In this document: in pieces, positions 32,729 through 41,675 of the stretch
Position numbering within the stretch: the stretch's first letter is position 1
How the letters are laid out: each line of letters starts with the position of its first letter
Assembly (NCBI RefSeq): GCF_014649755.1
Contig: NZ_BMTQ01000001.1
Location: 496,001-560,000 of the forward strand
Direction: 5' to 3'
Length of the DNA: 64,000 bases
Source: Streptomyces litmocidini
Lineage (GTDB): Bacteria > Actinomycetota > Actinomycetes > Streptomycetales > Streptomycetaceae
Program-made: the position numbers and the translations under genes
The notes under the pieces: model-generated
Database searches by the model: none
What the model was told of the DNA's origin: nothing
Seen by the model: the letters and a program-made list of their open reading frames with translations, nothing else

Positions 32729-33486
32729 GCGGTGTCCTTCGTAGCGGGCTTGCCGGAGTACTCGCGGCTGATGGCGTCGGCGGTGCCGCGCACCTCCGGG
32801 AGGAGGGTGAGGAGTTCCTCCGCGGTGACGACCACGTTGGGCGCCGAGACCGACAGGGCGGCGACGACCCGCCCGTCCGCGCCCCGGACGGGCGCGCCGA
32901 CGCAGTTGATGGACTCCTCGTGGCCGCCGAGATCGGTGGCCCACCCCTGCGCGCGCACGGTCGCCAGCTCCTTGAGGAAGGCGGCGGCGTTCGGCGTCGA
33001 GCGGGGCGTGTACGGGGGGTAGTCGAGCTTCGCGGCGACGGCGCGCCGCTCCGGCTCGGGCAGATCGGCGAGGAGCAGTTTGGCGACGGCGGCGACGGTG
33101 ATCGCGACGGGCTTGCCGATGCGCGAGTACATGCGGACCGGGTAACGGCTCTCCACCTTGTCGATGTAGACGACCTCGCCCTCCTCGTACACGGCGAGGT
33201 GGACCGTGTGCCCGGTCCGCTCGTTGAGGGCGAGGAGGTACGGGTGGGCGATCTCGCGGACGTCGAGGTTCTCGACGGCCTCCTGGGCGAGCGCGAAGAG
33301 ACGGGCGCCGAGGCGGTAGCGCTGGTCCTGCTGCCGGTGGACGAGACCGTGCTCGTGGAGGGTGCGCAGCAGCCGCAGGGCCGTGGACTTGTGGACGCCG
33401 AGCCGCTCGGCGACCTGCCCGAGGTCGGCGGGCCCCTGGGCGAGCAGCGGCAGGATGCTGAGCGCCCGGTCGACGGTCTGGCTCAT
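32725..33486 (-). CDS. IclR family transcriptional regulator
   Basis: A 253-residue regulator. The winged helix is MSQTVDRALSILPLLAQGPA to VHKSTALRLLRTLHEHGLV (about 1-65), and the IclR effector domain (about 80-250) includes INCVGAPVRGADGRVVAALSVS. It overlaps the kinase stop and the RidA-type start by ATGA. It probably controls this operon and the divergent deaminase/aminoacylase operon through the TTGC-type dyads at 34799-34829. The effector is likely a sugar acid or amino acid derivative, which cannot be named. Confidence 0.92.
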   Translation of the reverse strand: MSQTVDRALSILPLLAQGPADLGQVAERLGVHKSTALRLLRTLHEHGLVHRQQDQRYRLGARLFALAQEAVENLDVREIAHPYLLALNERTGHTVHLAVYEEGEVVYIDKVESRYPVRMYSRIGKPVAITVAAVAKLLLADLPEPERRAVAAKLDYPPYTPRSTPNAAAFLKELATVRAQGWATDLGGHEESINCVGAPVRGADGRVVAALSVSAPNVVVTAEELLTLLPEVRGTADAISREYSGKPATKDTA

Positions 33487-34724
33487 GGCGTACGTACCTC
33501 CTGGTCGTCCCCCGTCCAGCCGGGGCCGAGGTGAAGTGTGCCCCAGGCCGCACCGTCGAGCGCGACCAGCCGGTCGGCGCGGCCCCGGCGGGCGGGCCGC
33601 GCCAGATCACCCGGCACGGTGAGCACGGCGGCGGCCGCGAGGTGCCCGTGGCGCAGCCGCGCGGTCATGCCGAGCCCGCGGAGGGTCCCGGAGAGGAACC
33701 CGGCGGCGAAGGCGTCCCCGGCGCCGACGGGGGAGACGACGGTGACGCGGGGGGCGGGGACGGGGGTGACGGTGTCGCGCCCGCGTACGGCCCCCGGCCG
33801 TGTCCCCGAACGCCGGACGGGCCGCGTCCCGGCCGCGCGGCGTTCGAACGCCACCGCCCCCTCCCCGCCCCGCTTCACCACGAGCACCGCCGGCTCCGCC
33901 AGCACCTCCCGGACCGCGGCCGGATCCCCGCAGCCCCACAGCGCCGCCGCTTCGTCCGCGCCCACGAAGACGACGTCCGCCCGGCGTGCGAGCTCCAGCA
34001 GTACGGCGGAGGCGTCGCCGTCCCGCCACAGCCCCGGCCGGTGGTTCACGTCGAACGAGACGAGCGGCCGTCCGGGCCGTGGCGCGGTGAGGTCCCGCAT
34101 CAGCGCCAGGCAGTCCGCGGACAGTGCGGCGGTGATGCCGGTGAGGTGGAGGATCCGGGCGTCGGCGACGGAGTCGTACGGGACGGTGGCGGGCGACATG
34201 GCCGAGGCGGCGGACCCGGCCCGGTAGTAGACGACCTCGTGGGCGTCGGTCGCCCGGTCCTCGTCGGTGCGGAAGTAGACGCCGGTCGGCCGGTGCGGGT
34301 CGCGGCCGACGGCGCCGACGTCGACCCCGTACCCCGCGATCGTGTCGACGAGGTGGTCGCCGAAGCCGTCGCGGCCGACGCGGCCGACCCAGCGGACGCG
34401 GTGTCCGGCGGCGGCGAGGACGCAGGCGACGTTGGACTCGGCGCCGCCGATCGCGCGGGTGAAGGAGGGGACGTCGGCGAGGCGGCCGGCCCGGGAGGGC
34501 AGGAAGGCGACCATGGACTCGCCGAGGCAGACGAGGTCGGGACGGAGGACGTCGGAACCGAGGACGTCCGATCGGAGGGCGCCGGGACCGGGGACACCGG
34601 ACCGGAGGACGCCGGACCGGAGGGCGTCGGACCGGGGGGCGTCGGACCGGGGGACGTCGGTGCCGACGGCGTCCGGGGTCGCGACGGCGTCCGGGGCCGC
34701 GGACGGGGACGCGGATCCGCTCAC
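33483..34724 (-). CDS. PfkB family sugar kinase, probable 2-dehydro-3-deoxygluconokinase
   Basis: A 413-residue ribokinase-family enzyme. The true fold starts near PDLVCLGESMVAFLPSR. It has GGAESNVACVLAAAG, VSFDVNHRPGLW, and the anion-hole/catalytic motif PVGAGDAFAAGFLSG with Asp. Ligand motifs resemble KDG kinases. Before the fold lie about 55 residues built of a pentapeptide repeat (RSDVL, RSGVL and similar) from a 15-bp minisatellite. The GTG at 34724 still has a good GGAGGGAG site, so the tail is probably translated. A further linker (about 290-320) interrupts the core. Confidence 0.88.
   Translation of the reverse strand: MSGSASPSAAPDAVATPDAVGTDVPRSDAPRSDALRSGVLRSGVPGPGALRSDVLGSDVLRPDLVCLGESMVAFLPSRAGRLADVPSFTRAIGGAESNVACVLAAAGHRVRWVGRVGRDGFGDHLVDTIAGYGVDVGAVGRDPHRPTGVYFRTDEDRATDAHEVVYYRAGSAASAMSPATVPYDSVADARILHLTGITAALSADCLALMRDLTAPRPGRPLVSFDVNHRPGLWRDGDASAVLLELARRADVVFVGADEAAALWGCGDPAAVREVLAEPAVLVVKRGGEGAVAFERRAAGTRPVRRSGTRPGAVRGRDTVTPVPAPRVTVVSPVGAGDAFAAGFLSGTLRGLGMTARLRHGHLAAAAVLTVPGDLARPARRGRADRLVALDGAAWGTLHLGPGWTGDDQEVRTP
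34543..34677 (-). repeat. 15-bp in-frame minisatellite, nine units
   Basis: Nine consecutive 15-bp units of CGGAGGACGTCGGAC type run without a gap. They encode the five-residue repeats in the N-terminus of the PfkB kinase. Confidence 0.85.
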
Positions 34725-34798
34725 GATCGGGCTCCCTCCGCCTCGTACGGGTCCATTGACCCGGCCTCGGCCCGGATGTTAGACAGCCGTGAGCACCA

Positions 34799-34829
34799 TG
34801 CGCAATGAGCGTTGCACATCCCGCAACGC
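34799..34829. promoter_or_regulatory. Probable IclR operators
   Basis: TGCGCAA-N6-TTGCACA (34799-34818) and GCGTTGC-N7-GCAACGC (34809-34829) overlap, sharing GCGTTGC. Both have IclR-type dyad geometry and lie between the divergent operons, just ahead of the deaminase ribosome site. Assignment to the neighbouring IclR protein is by position. Confidence 0.55.
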
Positions 34830-34847
34830 CCACAACGAGGAGGCCTC

Positions 34848-36113
34848 ATGCCCGACCTGGCGAACGAGCGCGTCGACCACCGCTTCAAGGCCCTGCCCCC
34901 GGACGCCGAGGGCCTGACCGTCGGCGAGCTCTCCGCCCAGCGGCGCAACCTCTTCACCGGCGGCTTCACCACCCCCGTCCTCGCCCTCTCCGCCGAGTCC
35001 GTCGAGCACAACCTGCGCCTCCTGGAGACCTACGCCGAGCGCCACGGCCTCGCCTTCGCCCCGCACGGCAAGACCTCCATGGCCCCCCAGCTCTTCGACC
35101 GGCAGCTGGAGCACGGCGCCTGGGGCATCACCGCCGCCGTCCCCCACCAGGCCCGCGTCTACCGCGCGCATGGCATCTCCCGGATCTTCCTGGCCAACGA
35201 GGTCGTCGACCCGGTCGCCCTGCGCTGGCTCGCCGCCGAGCTGGACGCCGACCCGGAGTTCCGCCTGATCTGCTACGTCGACTCCGTGCGCGGCGTCGAT
35301 CTGATGGACGAGGCCCTGCGCGCGGCCGGCGCGTCCCGCCCCGTGGACGTGGTCGTCGAGCTCGCCGCCGGGGCGACCGGGCGTACGGGCGTGCGGACGG
35401 AGACGGAGTGCGCGGCCGTCGCCGACGCGGTCGCGGCCGCCCCCGCCCTGCGGCTCGTCGGCGTCGCCGGCTACGAGGGCACGATGCCCGGTGCCGACGC
35501 CGACTCGGTGCGCGCGTGGCTGCACCGGCTCGTCGGGCTCGCGGCCGACTTCGACGGGGCGGGCCGCTTCGACCCCGCCCTCGGCGAGATCGTGGTGAGC
35601 GCGGGCGGCAGCGAGTGGTTCGACACGGTCGCCGAGGTCTTCGCGGAGATCCCCGGCCTCTCCCTCCCCGTCCTGAAGCTGCTGCGCTCCGGCGCGTACG
35701 TCTCGCACGACGACGGCCAGTACCGCGACCGCACCCCCTTCAACCGGGTTCCCGAGGAGGGCGCGCTGCACCCCGCGTTCCGGCTCTGGTCGCAGGTCGT
35801 CTCCCGTCCCACCTCCGAGCAGGCCTTCACCAACGCGGGCAAGCGGGACGCCGCCCACGACCTGCACCTTCCCGAGGCGCAGGTGGTCCGCGACGCCCGC
35901 ACGGGTGAGATCCGCGCCGCCGAGGGCATCACCGTGACGGGCCTCTCCGACCAGCACGCCTGGCTCCGCACCGAACCGGACGCGGGCCTGGAGGTCGGCG
36001 ACTGGGTGGGAATGGGCCTGTCGCACCCCTGCACGATCTTCGACAAGTGGCAGCTGATCCCGCTCGTCGAGGCGGACGGCACGGTGGTCGACCACATCCG
36101 CACGTTCTTCTAG
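34848..36113 (+). CDS. D-amino-acid deaminase/aldolase-like PLP enzyme (DSD1 fold)
   Basis: A 421-residue fold-type III PLP enzyme. The alanine-racemase-like N-terminal barrel has the PLP lysine in FAPHGKTSMAPQ (about 84-95). The C-terminal half has the D-serine dehydratase-like domain with metal-site residues in TVTGLSDQHAW and GMGLSHPCTIFDKW. Relatives act on D-serine, D-threonine or related D-amino acids. The ATG at 34848 follows a consensus GAGGAGG. The D-aminoacylase gene follows after 27 bases, and a RidA-type gene lies on the other arm, so the locus looks built to release and deaminate D-amino acids. Confidence 0.85.
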   Translation: MPDLANERVDHRFKALPPDAEGLTVGELSAQRRNLFTGGFTTPVLALSAESVEHNLRLLETYAERHGLAFAPHGKTSMAPQLFDRQLEHGAWGITAAVPHQARVYRAHGISRIFLANEVVDPVALRWLAAELDADPEFRLICYVDSVRGVDLMDEALRAAGASRPVDVVVELAAGATGRTGVRTETECAAVADAVAAAPALRLVGVAGYEGTMPGADADSVRAWLHRLVGLAADFDGAGRFDPALGEIVVSAGGSEWFDTVAEVFAEIPGLSLPVLKLLRSGAYVSHDDGQYRDRTPFNRVPEEGALHPAFRLWSQVVSRPTSEQAFTNAGKRDAAHDLHLPEAQVVRDARTGEIRAAEGITVTGLSDQHAWLRTEPDAGLEVGDWVGMGLSHPCTIFDKWQLIPLVEADGTVVDHIRTFF

Positions 36114-36140
36114 GACTTCCGGCAGCGAGGGAGCGCCAGG

Positions 36141-37718
36141 GTGATGGATCTCGTCTTCCGCGACGCGGAGGTCGTCGACGGCAGCGGCGGCGACTCCTAC
36201 CGGGCCGACGTCGGGATCGGGGACGGCCGGATCGTCTCGATCGTCAAGGAGGCCGCGGCGGCCGGCTGCCAGCGTCCGACCGCCCGGCGCGTCCTGGACG
36301 CCGAGGGCCTCGTCCTGGCGCCCGGTTTCATCGACATGCACGCCCACAGCGACCTCGCGCTGCTCCGGGACCCGGACCACAGCGCGAAGGCCGCGCAGGG
36401 CGTGACCCTCGAAGTCCTGGGCCAGGACGGACTGTCGTACGCCCCCGTCGACGACCGCACGCTCGCGGAGGTCCGCCGGGCGATCACCGGCTGGAACGGC
36501 GACGGCTCCGACGTCGACCTCGACTGGCGCACGGTCGGCGAGTACCTGGACCGGCTGGACGCGGGGATCGCCGTGAACGCCGCGTACCTCGTCCCGCAGG
36601 GCACGGTCCGGATGTACGCGATGGGCTGGGAGGACCGCCCGGCGACGGCGGCCGAGCTCGACCGCATGCGGCGGCTCGTGGCCGAGGGCATGGAGCAGGG
36701 CGCGGTCGGCATGTCCTCCGGCCTCACCTACACCCCCGGGATGTACGCGCCGGACTCCGAGCTCACCGAGCTGTGCCGGGTCGTGGCGGAGTACGGCGGC
36801 TACTACTGCCCGCACCACCGCTCGTACGGCGCGGGGGCGCTCCGCGCGTACGAGGAGACGGTGGCGCTCGCCCGCGAGGCCGGCTGCGCCCTCCACCTGG
36901 CCCACGCCACCATGAACTTCGACGTGAACGAGGGCCGCGCCCCGGAGCTCCTGGCCCTCCTCGACGCGGCCCTCGACGCGGGCGCCGACATCAGCCTCGA
37001 CACGTACCCCTACACCCCCGGCAGCACGACCCTGCTCGCGCTGCTCCCGAGCTGGGCGGGCGAGGGCGGCCCCGACGCGACCCTGGAACGCCTCCGCGAC
37101 CCGGCCACGGCGGAACGGATCCGGCACCACCTGGAGGAACTCGGCTCGGACGGCTGCCACGGGGTGCCGGTCGACTGGTCGACGATCGAGATCGCGGGCG
37201 TCACGGACCCGGCCCTGGCGGACCTGGTGGGCAGCCGCGTGGACGACTGGCGGGCCGCCCGCCGACTCCTCGTCGACGACCGCCTGGGCACGACGATCCT
37301 CCAGCACGTGGGCCACGAGGAGAACGTCCGGACGATCATGCGCCACCGGGTGCACACGGGCGGTTCGGACGGCATCCTCCACGGCCTCAAGCCGCACCCG
37401 CGCGCGTACGGCACGTTCCCGGAGTACCTGGGGCGGTACGTGCGCGAGCTCGGCGTCCTCTCGCTGGAGGAGTGCGTCGCCCACCTCACCTCCCGCCCGG
37501 CCGCCCGCCTCCGCCTCCCGGACCGGGGCCTGGTGAAGGAGGGCCACGTGGCGGACCTGGTCCTCTTCGACCCGACGACGATCGCGTCGGGCGCGACGTA
37601 CGAGAACCCCAGAACCCTCCCGGTGGGCATCCCGCACGTCCTGATCGACGGCAAGTTCGTCATGGAGGACGGGAAGAGGACGGACGTGCTGGCGGGCAGG
37701 TCGATCCGCCGCTCTTGA
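36141..37718 (+). CDS. N-acyl-D-amino-acid deacylase (D-aminoacylase)
   Basis: A 525-residue amidohydrolase. Metal ligands: PGFIDMHAHSDLA (HxH), a conserved Cys/Glu region near TYTPGMY, CPHHRSYG and HLAHATMN, and the late Asp in HTGGSDGILHG. The C-terminal composite beta domain closes with VADLVLFDPTTIASGATYE, a mark of D-aminoacylases. It removes the acyl group from N-acyl-D-amino acids in the cytoplasm, feeding the D-amino-acid enzyme encoded just before it. Start: GTG at 36141 or ATG at 36144. Confidence 0.93.
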   Translation: MMDLVFRDAEVVDGSGGDSYRADVGIGDGRIVSIVKEAAAAGCQRPTARRVLDAEGLVLAPGFIDMHAHSDLALLRDPDHSAKAAQGVTLEVLGQDGLSYAPVDDRTLAEVRRAITGWNGDGSDVDLDWRTVGEYLDRLDAGIAVNAAYLVPQGTVRMYAMGWEDRPATAAELDRMRRLVAEGMEQGAVGMSSGLTYTPGMYAPDSELTELCRVVAEYGGYYCPHHRSYGAGALRAYEETVALAREAGCALHLAHATMNFDVNEGRAPELLALLDAALDAGADISLDTYPYTPGSTTLLALLPSWAGEGGPDATLERLRDPATAERIRHHLEELGSDGCHGVPVDWSTIEIAGVTDPALADLVGSRVDDWRAARRLLVDDRLGTTILQHVGHEENVRTIMRHRVHTGGSDGILHGLKPHPRAYGTFPEYLGRYVRELGVLSLEECVAHLTSRPAARLRLPDRGLVKEGHVADLVLFDPTTIASGATYENPRTLPVGIPHVLIDGKFVMEDGKRTDVLAGRSIRRS

Positions 37719-37731
37719 CGGGGTGCGGGCA

Positions 37732-37754
37732 CCCGTTCCGCAGGGCGGAACGGG
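37732..37754. terminator. Terminator after the D-aminoacylase gene
   Basis: CCCGTTCCGC (37732-37741) pairs perfectly with 37745-37754 around AGG. A second GC-rich dyad follows at about 37757-37775. Confidence 0.75.
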
Positions 37755-37781
37755 CGGCGCCCCGGAACGGCGCCCGGACTC

Positions 37782-39188
37782 CTACCGCCCGGCAACCACG
37801 AGAACGGCCTCCTCCGGGGCGCCGCTCCCCCACGGCTCCCGCCGCACCCACACGAGCCCGAGCGCCAGCACCGCACCCGCCAGCACGAACCCGTACCACG
37901 GCGTGTGCCCCGACGGCTGGGTCTCGTGGACGAGCGCCGCCGAGGCGACCGCCAGCACCTGTCCCGCCCGCCCCCTCCAGGCGACCGCCCCCACGACGAC
38001 CGTCCCCCACAGCAGGTACCAGGGCTGGACCATCGGCGAGAGCACGACGAGCGCGACCAGCGAGAGCCCCAGCCCGAGGACGGGGTCGAGACGGCCCCGG
38101 TACGCCCGCCACGCGAGCGCCGCGATGACCGCGAGGGCGAGGGCGAGCCCCAGCTTCTGCACGACGGCCTTGACCGGGTCCGGGGCTCCGAGGAGCACGC
38201 CCAGTCCCAGACCCAGGTCGCTCGTCACGGACAGCGGCGTGTGGATGGCCGCGGCCACGCTCTGCGTCCGCACCCACCCGAACCCGGTCCCCGCCAGGAC
38301 CGACGCCCCCGCCGCCACCGCCCCCGCGACGGCCCCGGGCAGGACGAGGCCCTTCACGAGCCCCCGCACGCCGCCCCCGCGCGCCACCGTCACCCCGATG
38401 AAGAGCAGGGCCACGGCCGCCGGGGACTTCACCATCATCGCGAAGCCGACGAGGACGGAGCCGAGCACCCACCGCCCGCGCGTGGCGAGCAGGACGCCGC
38501 CGAGCATGAGGCCGATCATCAGTCCGTCGTTGTGCACGCCTCCGACGACGTGGACGAGGAGCAGCGGGTTGAGCGCGGCGAGCCAGAGGGCGCCCCCGCC
38601 GCCGCCGAACCCCCGCACCGCCCACACGATCAGCGCGAGCGCGCCGAGGGCGATCAGCCGCATGCCGAGGACGGCGGGCACGATCGCCCCGCCGGTCGCC
38701 TTCACGACGGCCGCGGCGAGGAGCAGGAAGGCGGGCCCGTACGGCGCGGGGGTGTCGGTCCAGTTCCCGCCGACGCTGGCGGCCGCGTCGGCCCCGAGGT
38801 CGCCGGGGGCGAGGACGGAGGGCCCGGCCCCGTACACGTCGTGGCCCGACAGGACCATCGCGCCCTGGGCGACGTAGCTGTAGACGTCGGCACTGTGCAG
38901 CGGCGGGGCGAGGAGCAGCGGCGCGGTCCAGCAGGCGAGGGTGGCGAGGACCCCGTCCCGCAGGCCGCGGGCGAGGAGGACGCCGTAGCGCCACCAGGCG
39001 GCGACGAGCAGGGTCAGGCCGAGGTACGCGAGGACGGCTCCGGCGACGGTGAGCGCGGAGCCGCGCGGCTGCCACAGCGGCCCGCCGCCGAGGACCGGAA
39101 GGGAGCCGGCCGCGTAGCCGCCGACGGTGACGGCGAGCGATCCGCCCGCACCCAGCCACCGGCATCCGGAGGCACTGAAAACCCACAT
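37782..39188 (-). CDS. Polyprenol-phosphomannose-dependent mannosyltransferase, MptB-like
   Basis: A 468-residue GT-C membrane enzyme with about 12 helices. The first large loop holds PLHSADVYSYVAQGAMVLSG, with the acidic pair typical of MptA/MptB alpha-1,6-mannosyltransferases, then NWTDTPAPYGPAF. MptB in corynebacteria and mycobacteria builds the lipomannan core from polyprenyl-phosphate mannose. In Streptomyces the acceptor is less clear; a lipoglycan or secreted glycoprotein is likely. The ATG at 39188 was chosen. It is 27 bases downstream of the GT2 fusion gene in the same direction. Confidence 0.85.
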   Translation of the reverse strand: MWVFSASGCRWLGAGGSLAVTVGGYAAGSLPVLGGGPLWQPRGSALTVAGAVLAYLGLTLLVAAWWRYGVLLARGLRDGVLATLACWTAPLLLAPPLHSADVYSYVAQGAMVLSGHDVYGAGPSVLAPGDLGADAAASVGGNWTDTPAPYGPAFLLLAAAVVKATGGAIVPAVLGMRLIALGALALIVWAVRGFGGGGGALWLAALNPLLLVHVVGGVHNDGLMIGLMLGGVLLATRGRWVLGSVLVGFAMMVKSPAAVALLFIGVTVARGGGVRGLVKGLVLPGAVAGAVAAGASVLAGTGFGWVRTQSVAAAIHTPLSVTSDLGLGLGVLLGAPDPVKAVVQKLGLALALAVIAALAWRAYRGRLDPVLGLGLSLVALVVLSPMVQPWYLLWGTVVVGAVAWRGRAGQVLAVASAALVHETQPSGHTPWYGFVLAGAVLALGLVWVRREPWGSGAPEEAVLVVAGR

Positions 39189-39215
39189 GGGCGGACAACC
39201 TACCCGGCGGTCCGC

Positions 39216-41675
39216 TCAGCGGCTCACGACGGCCGTCCGCTCCAGGGTCTCGGTGGCGGTGCCCGTCCGCTGCATCCGGTGCCAGCGCAGCCGGCTGCCG
39301 AGGAGCGCGGTGACCACGGACTGGACGACGACCAGGTACATCAGCTGGCGGTAGACGACGATCTGCAGGGGGAGGGTCCAGATCGGCTCGAACCGCTCGC
39401 GGTCGAGGCGGAGCGCGTACACCGCCGTGCCGACCTGCACCGCCGTGAAGCCGAGCCATACGCCCAGGGCCTGTCCGGGGTCCTGGAAGAGGAGGCCGTA
39501 GACGGCGAAGACGTCGACCAGCGGGGCGAGCAGCGGCAGCACGGTCTGGAAGACCAGCAGGTAGAGGAGGCCGCGGCGGCCGAGCTTGCCGGACTGCCCG
39601 CCCTCGACGACGGCCCTGCGGTGCTTCCACATGGCCTGGAGGGTGCCGTAGCACCACCGGTAGCGCTGCTTCCAGAGCTGCCGGACCGTGGAGGGGGCCT
39701 CCGTCCAGGCGATGGCGGACTCCTCGTAGACGACACGCCAGCCGGCCCGGCACAGTGCCATCGTGAGGTCGGTGTCCTCGGCGAGGGTGTCCTCGCTGAC
39801 CCCGCCGACGCCGGCGAGCGCGTCCCGGCGGAAGGCGCCGATGGCGCCGGGGACGGTGGGCATGCACTCCAGGACGTCGTACATGCGGCGGTCGAGGTTG
39901 AAGCCGATCACGTACTCCAAGTGCTGCCACCGGCCGAGGACGCCCTGCCGGTTGCCGACCTTGGTGTTGCCGCTGACCGCGCCGACGCGGGGGTCGGCGA
40001 GCGGCTGGACCAGGCGGCGTACGGCGTCCGGTTCGAAGACGGTGTCACCGTCGATCATCACGATGATGTCGTGGTGGGCCCAGGCGAGACCGGTGTTGAG
40101 TGCGGCGGCCTTGCCCGCGTTGGGCTGGCGCACCACCATCACGCGCGGGTCGTCGATGGACTCGGCGATCTCGAAGGTCCGGTCGGAGGAGCCGTCGTCG
40201 ATGACGACGACCTGGATCGCCTCGTACGTGGAGGCGAGCAGGGAGCGGACGGTCGCCTCGATCCCGGCCTCCTCGTTGTACGCGGGGACGAGGATCGAGA
40301 CCGGGCCGGTGACGGGAGGCATCCGGGGCGCGCCCCGACGGCGCCTCGACCGGGTGCGGCGGACGTGGACCCGGGCGACGCCGAGGAGGAGGGCGAGCCG
40401 GACGGCGGTGATGACGCCGGCCACGACGAGGAGCCAGGTCATGGCGTCGGCGAAGCCCCGGGACGCGTTCTGGGCCTGGACGAACGCGGCGCCCTTCCAT
40501 TCGGCGAACGCCGAGACGTCGTACGTGGCGCCGGTGAGGCCGAGGGCCTGGCCGACGGAGGTGTGGCGGGTGGCGCCGCTGGGGTGGGCGAGGAGCTTCT
40601 CGGTCTCGTCGACGGCCTGCGGGGAGCCGGTGAACTGGAGGACGGACCTCCCGTCGGCGGCGACCAGGACGTAGCCGGACTCGGCGGCCCTGCGGCCGGC
40701 CTCCCACTGGCCGGTGCAGAACGTCGCCAGGGTCGTGGTGTGCGGGAGCCGCAGCAGACGGGTACCGAGGCCGGTGCTCGCGCCGAGCGCGTTCTGCGTG
40801 AAGGAGAGCTCCAGGTCGGCGCGGGTGTCCGAGACCTGGGCGAGGTCGACGTCGGTGTACGTGTGCGAGCCGAGCTCGTGGCCGTCGACGACGATGCGGC
40901 GGACGAGGTCGGGGTGGGCGGCGGCCTCGGAGCCGGTGAGGAAGAAGGTCGCCTTCGCGTGGTGGGCGGCGAGGACGTCGAGCAGCCGCGGGGTCCAGTC
41001 GGGGCTCGGTCCGCCGTCGTAGGTCAGGGCGACGGTGCCGTCGGGCGGGGTCGCGCTGCGGACGGTGCCGTCCTGGCCCACCTGGACGACGGGGCCTTCG
41101 CCCCGGGTCTCGGGGGCGGTGGGGCAGTGGGCCTGCGGCGCGCCGGTGGCGGCTATCTCGTGGCGGCCGTAGCCGGCGAAGACGAGGGCGGTGGCGGCCA
41201 CGAGGAGGACCAGGCAGAGCATGGCCCAGTGCGCGCGGGGGTCCCGGCGCAGCGCGTGCCGCGTCCGGGGGCCGCCGGGCGGCGTGGGGGCGGCGACGCG
41301 CGCGGGGGGCGCGACCGGCGCGTCGTGCGGGGGGTCCGGCACGTACTCGGCGTGCGGCTCGGCCCCGGCGTACGGCTCGGCCCCGGCGTGCGCCTCGGGT
41401 CCCCCGAAAGGACCGGTACCGGCGGCGTACCCCTCGTGCTCCCCATACGGCCCGGGCTGCACGGAGGAACCGGCTCCGGCGTACGGATCGGGCGCAGACC
41501 CGGGGTACGGCTCGGGCGCGGGCCCCGCGTACGGCTCGTACGGGTACGGATACGGCTCCGGGGCTTCGTACGCCTGCCCGTGTCCCGGCGCCCCGGCCCC
41601 CGTGTGGCCGTACGCGTGCCCGGAACCCTGTCCGTACGGGTCGGTCGGGTCGTACCCGTACCCGGCGCCCGTCAC
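39216..41675 (-). CDS. Polysaccharide deacetylase-like/GT2 fusion with Tyr-Pro-rich tail
   Basis: An 819-residue membrane protein. Residues 1-140 are a low-complexity Tyr/Pro/Gly tail (YPYPYEPYAG units). A membrane helix lies at 150-168 and a NodB-like domain at about 213-400. The NodB motifs are eroded: TYDGGP replaces TFDDGP (Gly221 for the metal Asp) and SHTYTD replaces SHTYTH (Asp275 for His). After two helices comes a complete GT2 processive transferase with ILVPAYNEEAG, VMIDGDT, AEDTDLT and QRYRWCYG, and four further helices. It probably makes an exported glycan; the deacetylase half may only bind it. Confidence 0.87.
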   Translation of the reverse strand: MTGAGYGYDPTDPYGQGSGHAYGHTGAGAPGHGQAYEAPEPYPYPYEPYAGPAPEPYPGSAPDPYAGAGSSVQPGPYGEHEGYAAGTGPFGGPEAHAGAEPYAGAEPHAEYVPDPPHDAPVAPPARVAAPTPPGGPRTRHALRRDPRAHWAMLCLVLLVAATALVFAGYGRHEIAATGAPQAHCPTAPETRGEGPVVQVGQDGTVRSATPPDGTVALTYDGGPSPDWTPRLLDVLAAHHAKATFFLTGSEAAAHPDLVRRIVVDGHELGSHTYTDVDLAQVSDTRADLELSFTQNALGASTGLGTRLLRLPHTTTLATFCTGQWEAGRRAAESGYVLVAADGRSVLQFTGSPQAVDETEKLLAHPSGATRHTSVGQALGLTGATYDVSAFAEWKGAAFVQAQNASRGFADAMTWLLVVAGVITAVRLALLLGVARVHVRRTRSRRRRGAPRMPPVTGPVSILVPAYNEEAGIEATVRSLLASTYEAIQVVVIDDGSSDRTFEIAESIDDPRVMVVRQPNAGKAAALNTGLAWAHHDIIVMIDGDTVFEPDAVRRLVQPLADPRVGAVSGNTKVGNRQGVLGRWQHLEYVIGFNLDRRMYDVLECMPTVPGAIGAFRRDALAGVGGVSEDTLAEDTDLTMALCRAGWRVVYEESAIAWTEAPSTVRQLWKQRYRWCYGTLQAMWKHRRAVVEGGQSGKLGRRGLLYLLVFQTVLPLLAPLVDVFAVYGLLFQDPGQALGVWLGFTAVQVGTAVYALRLDRERFEPIWTLPLQIVVYRQLMYLVVVQSVVTALLGSRLRWHRMQRTGTATETLERTAVVSR

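Noticed and set aside
34779..37637. A 952-codon minus-strand frame opposite the D-amino-acid genes
   Set aside because: It is a third-position mirror frame rich in Gly, Arg, Val and Asp. Both plus-strand enzymes have full active sites.
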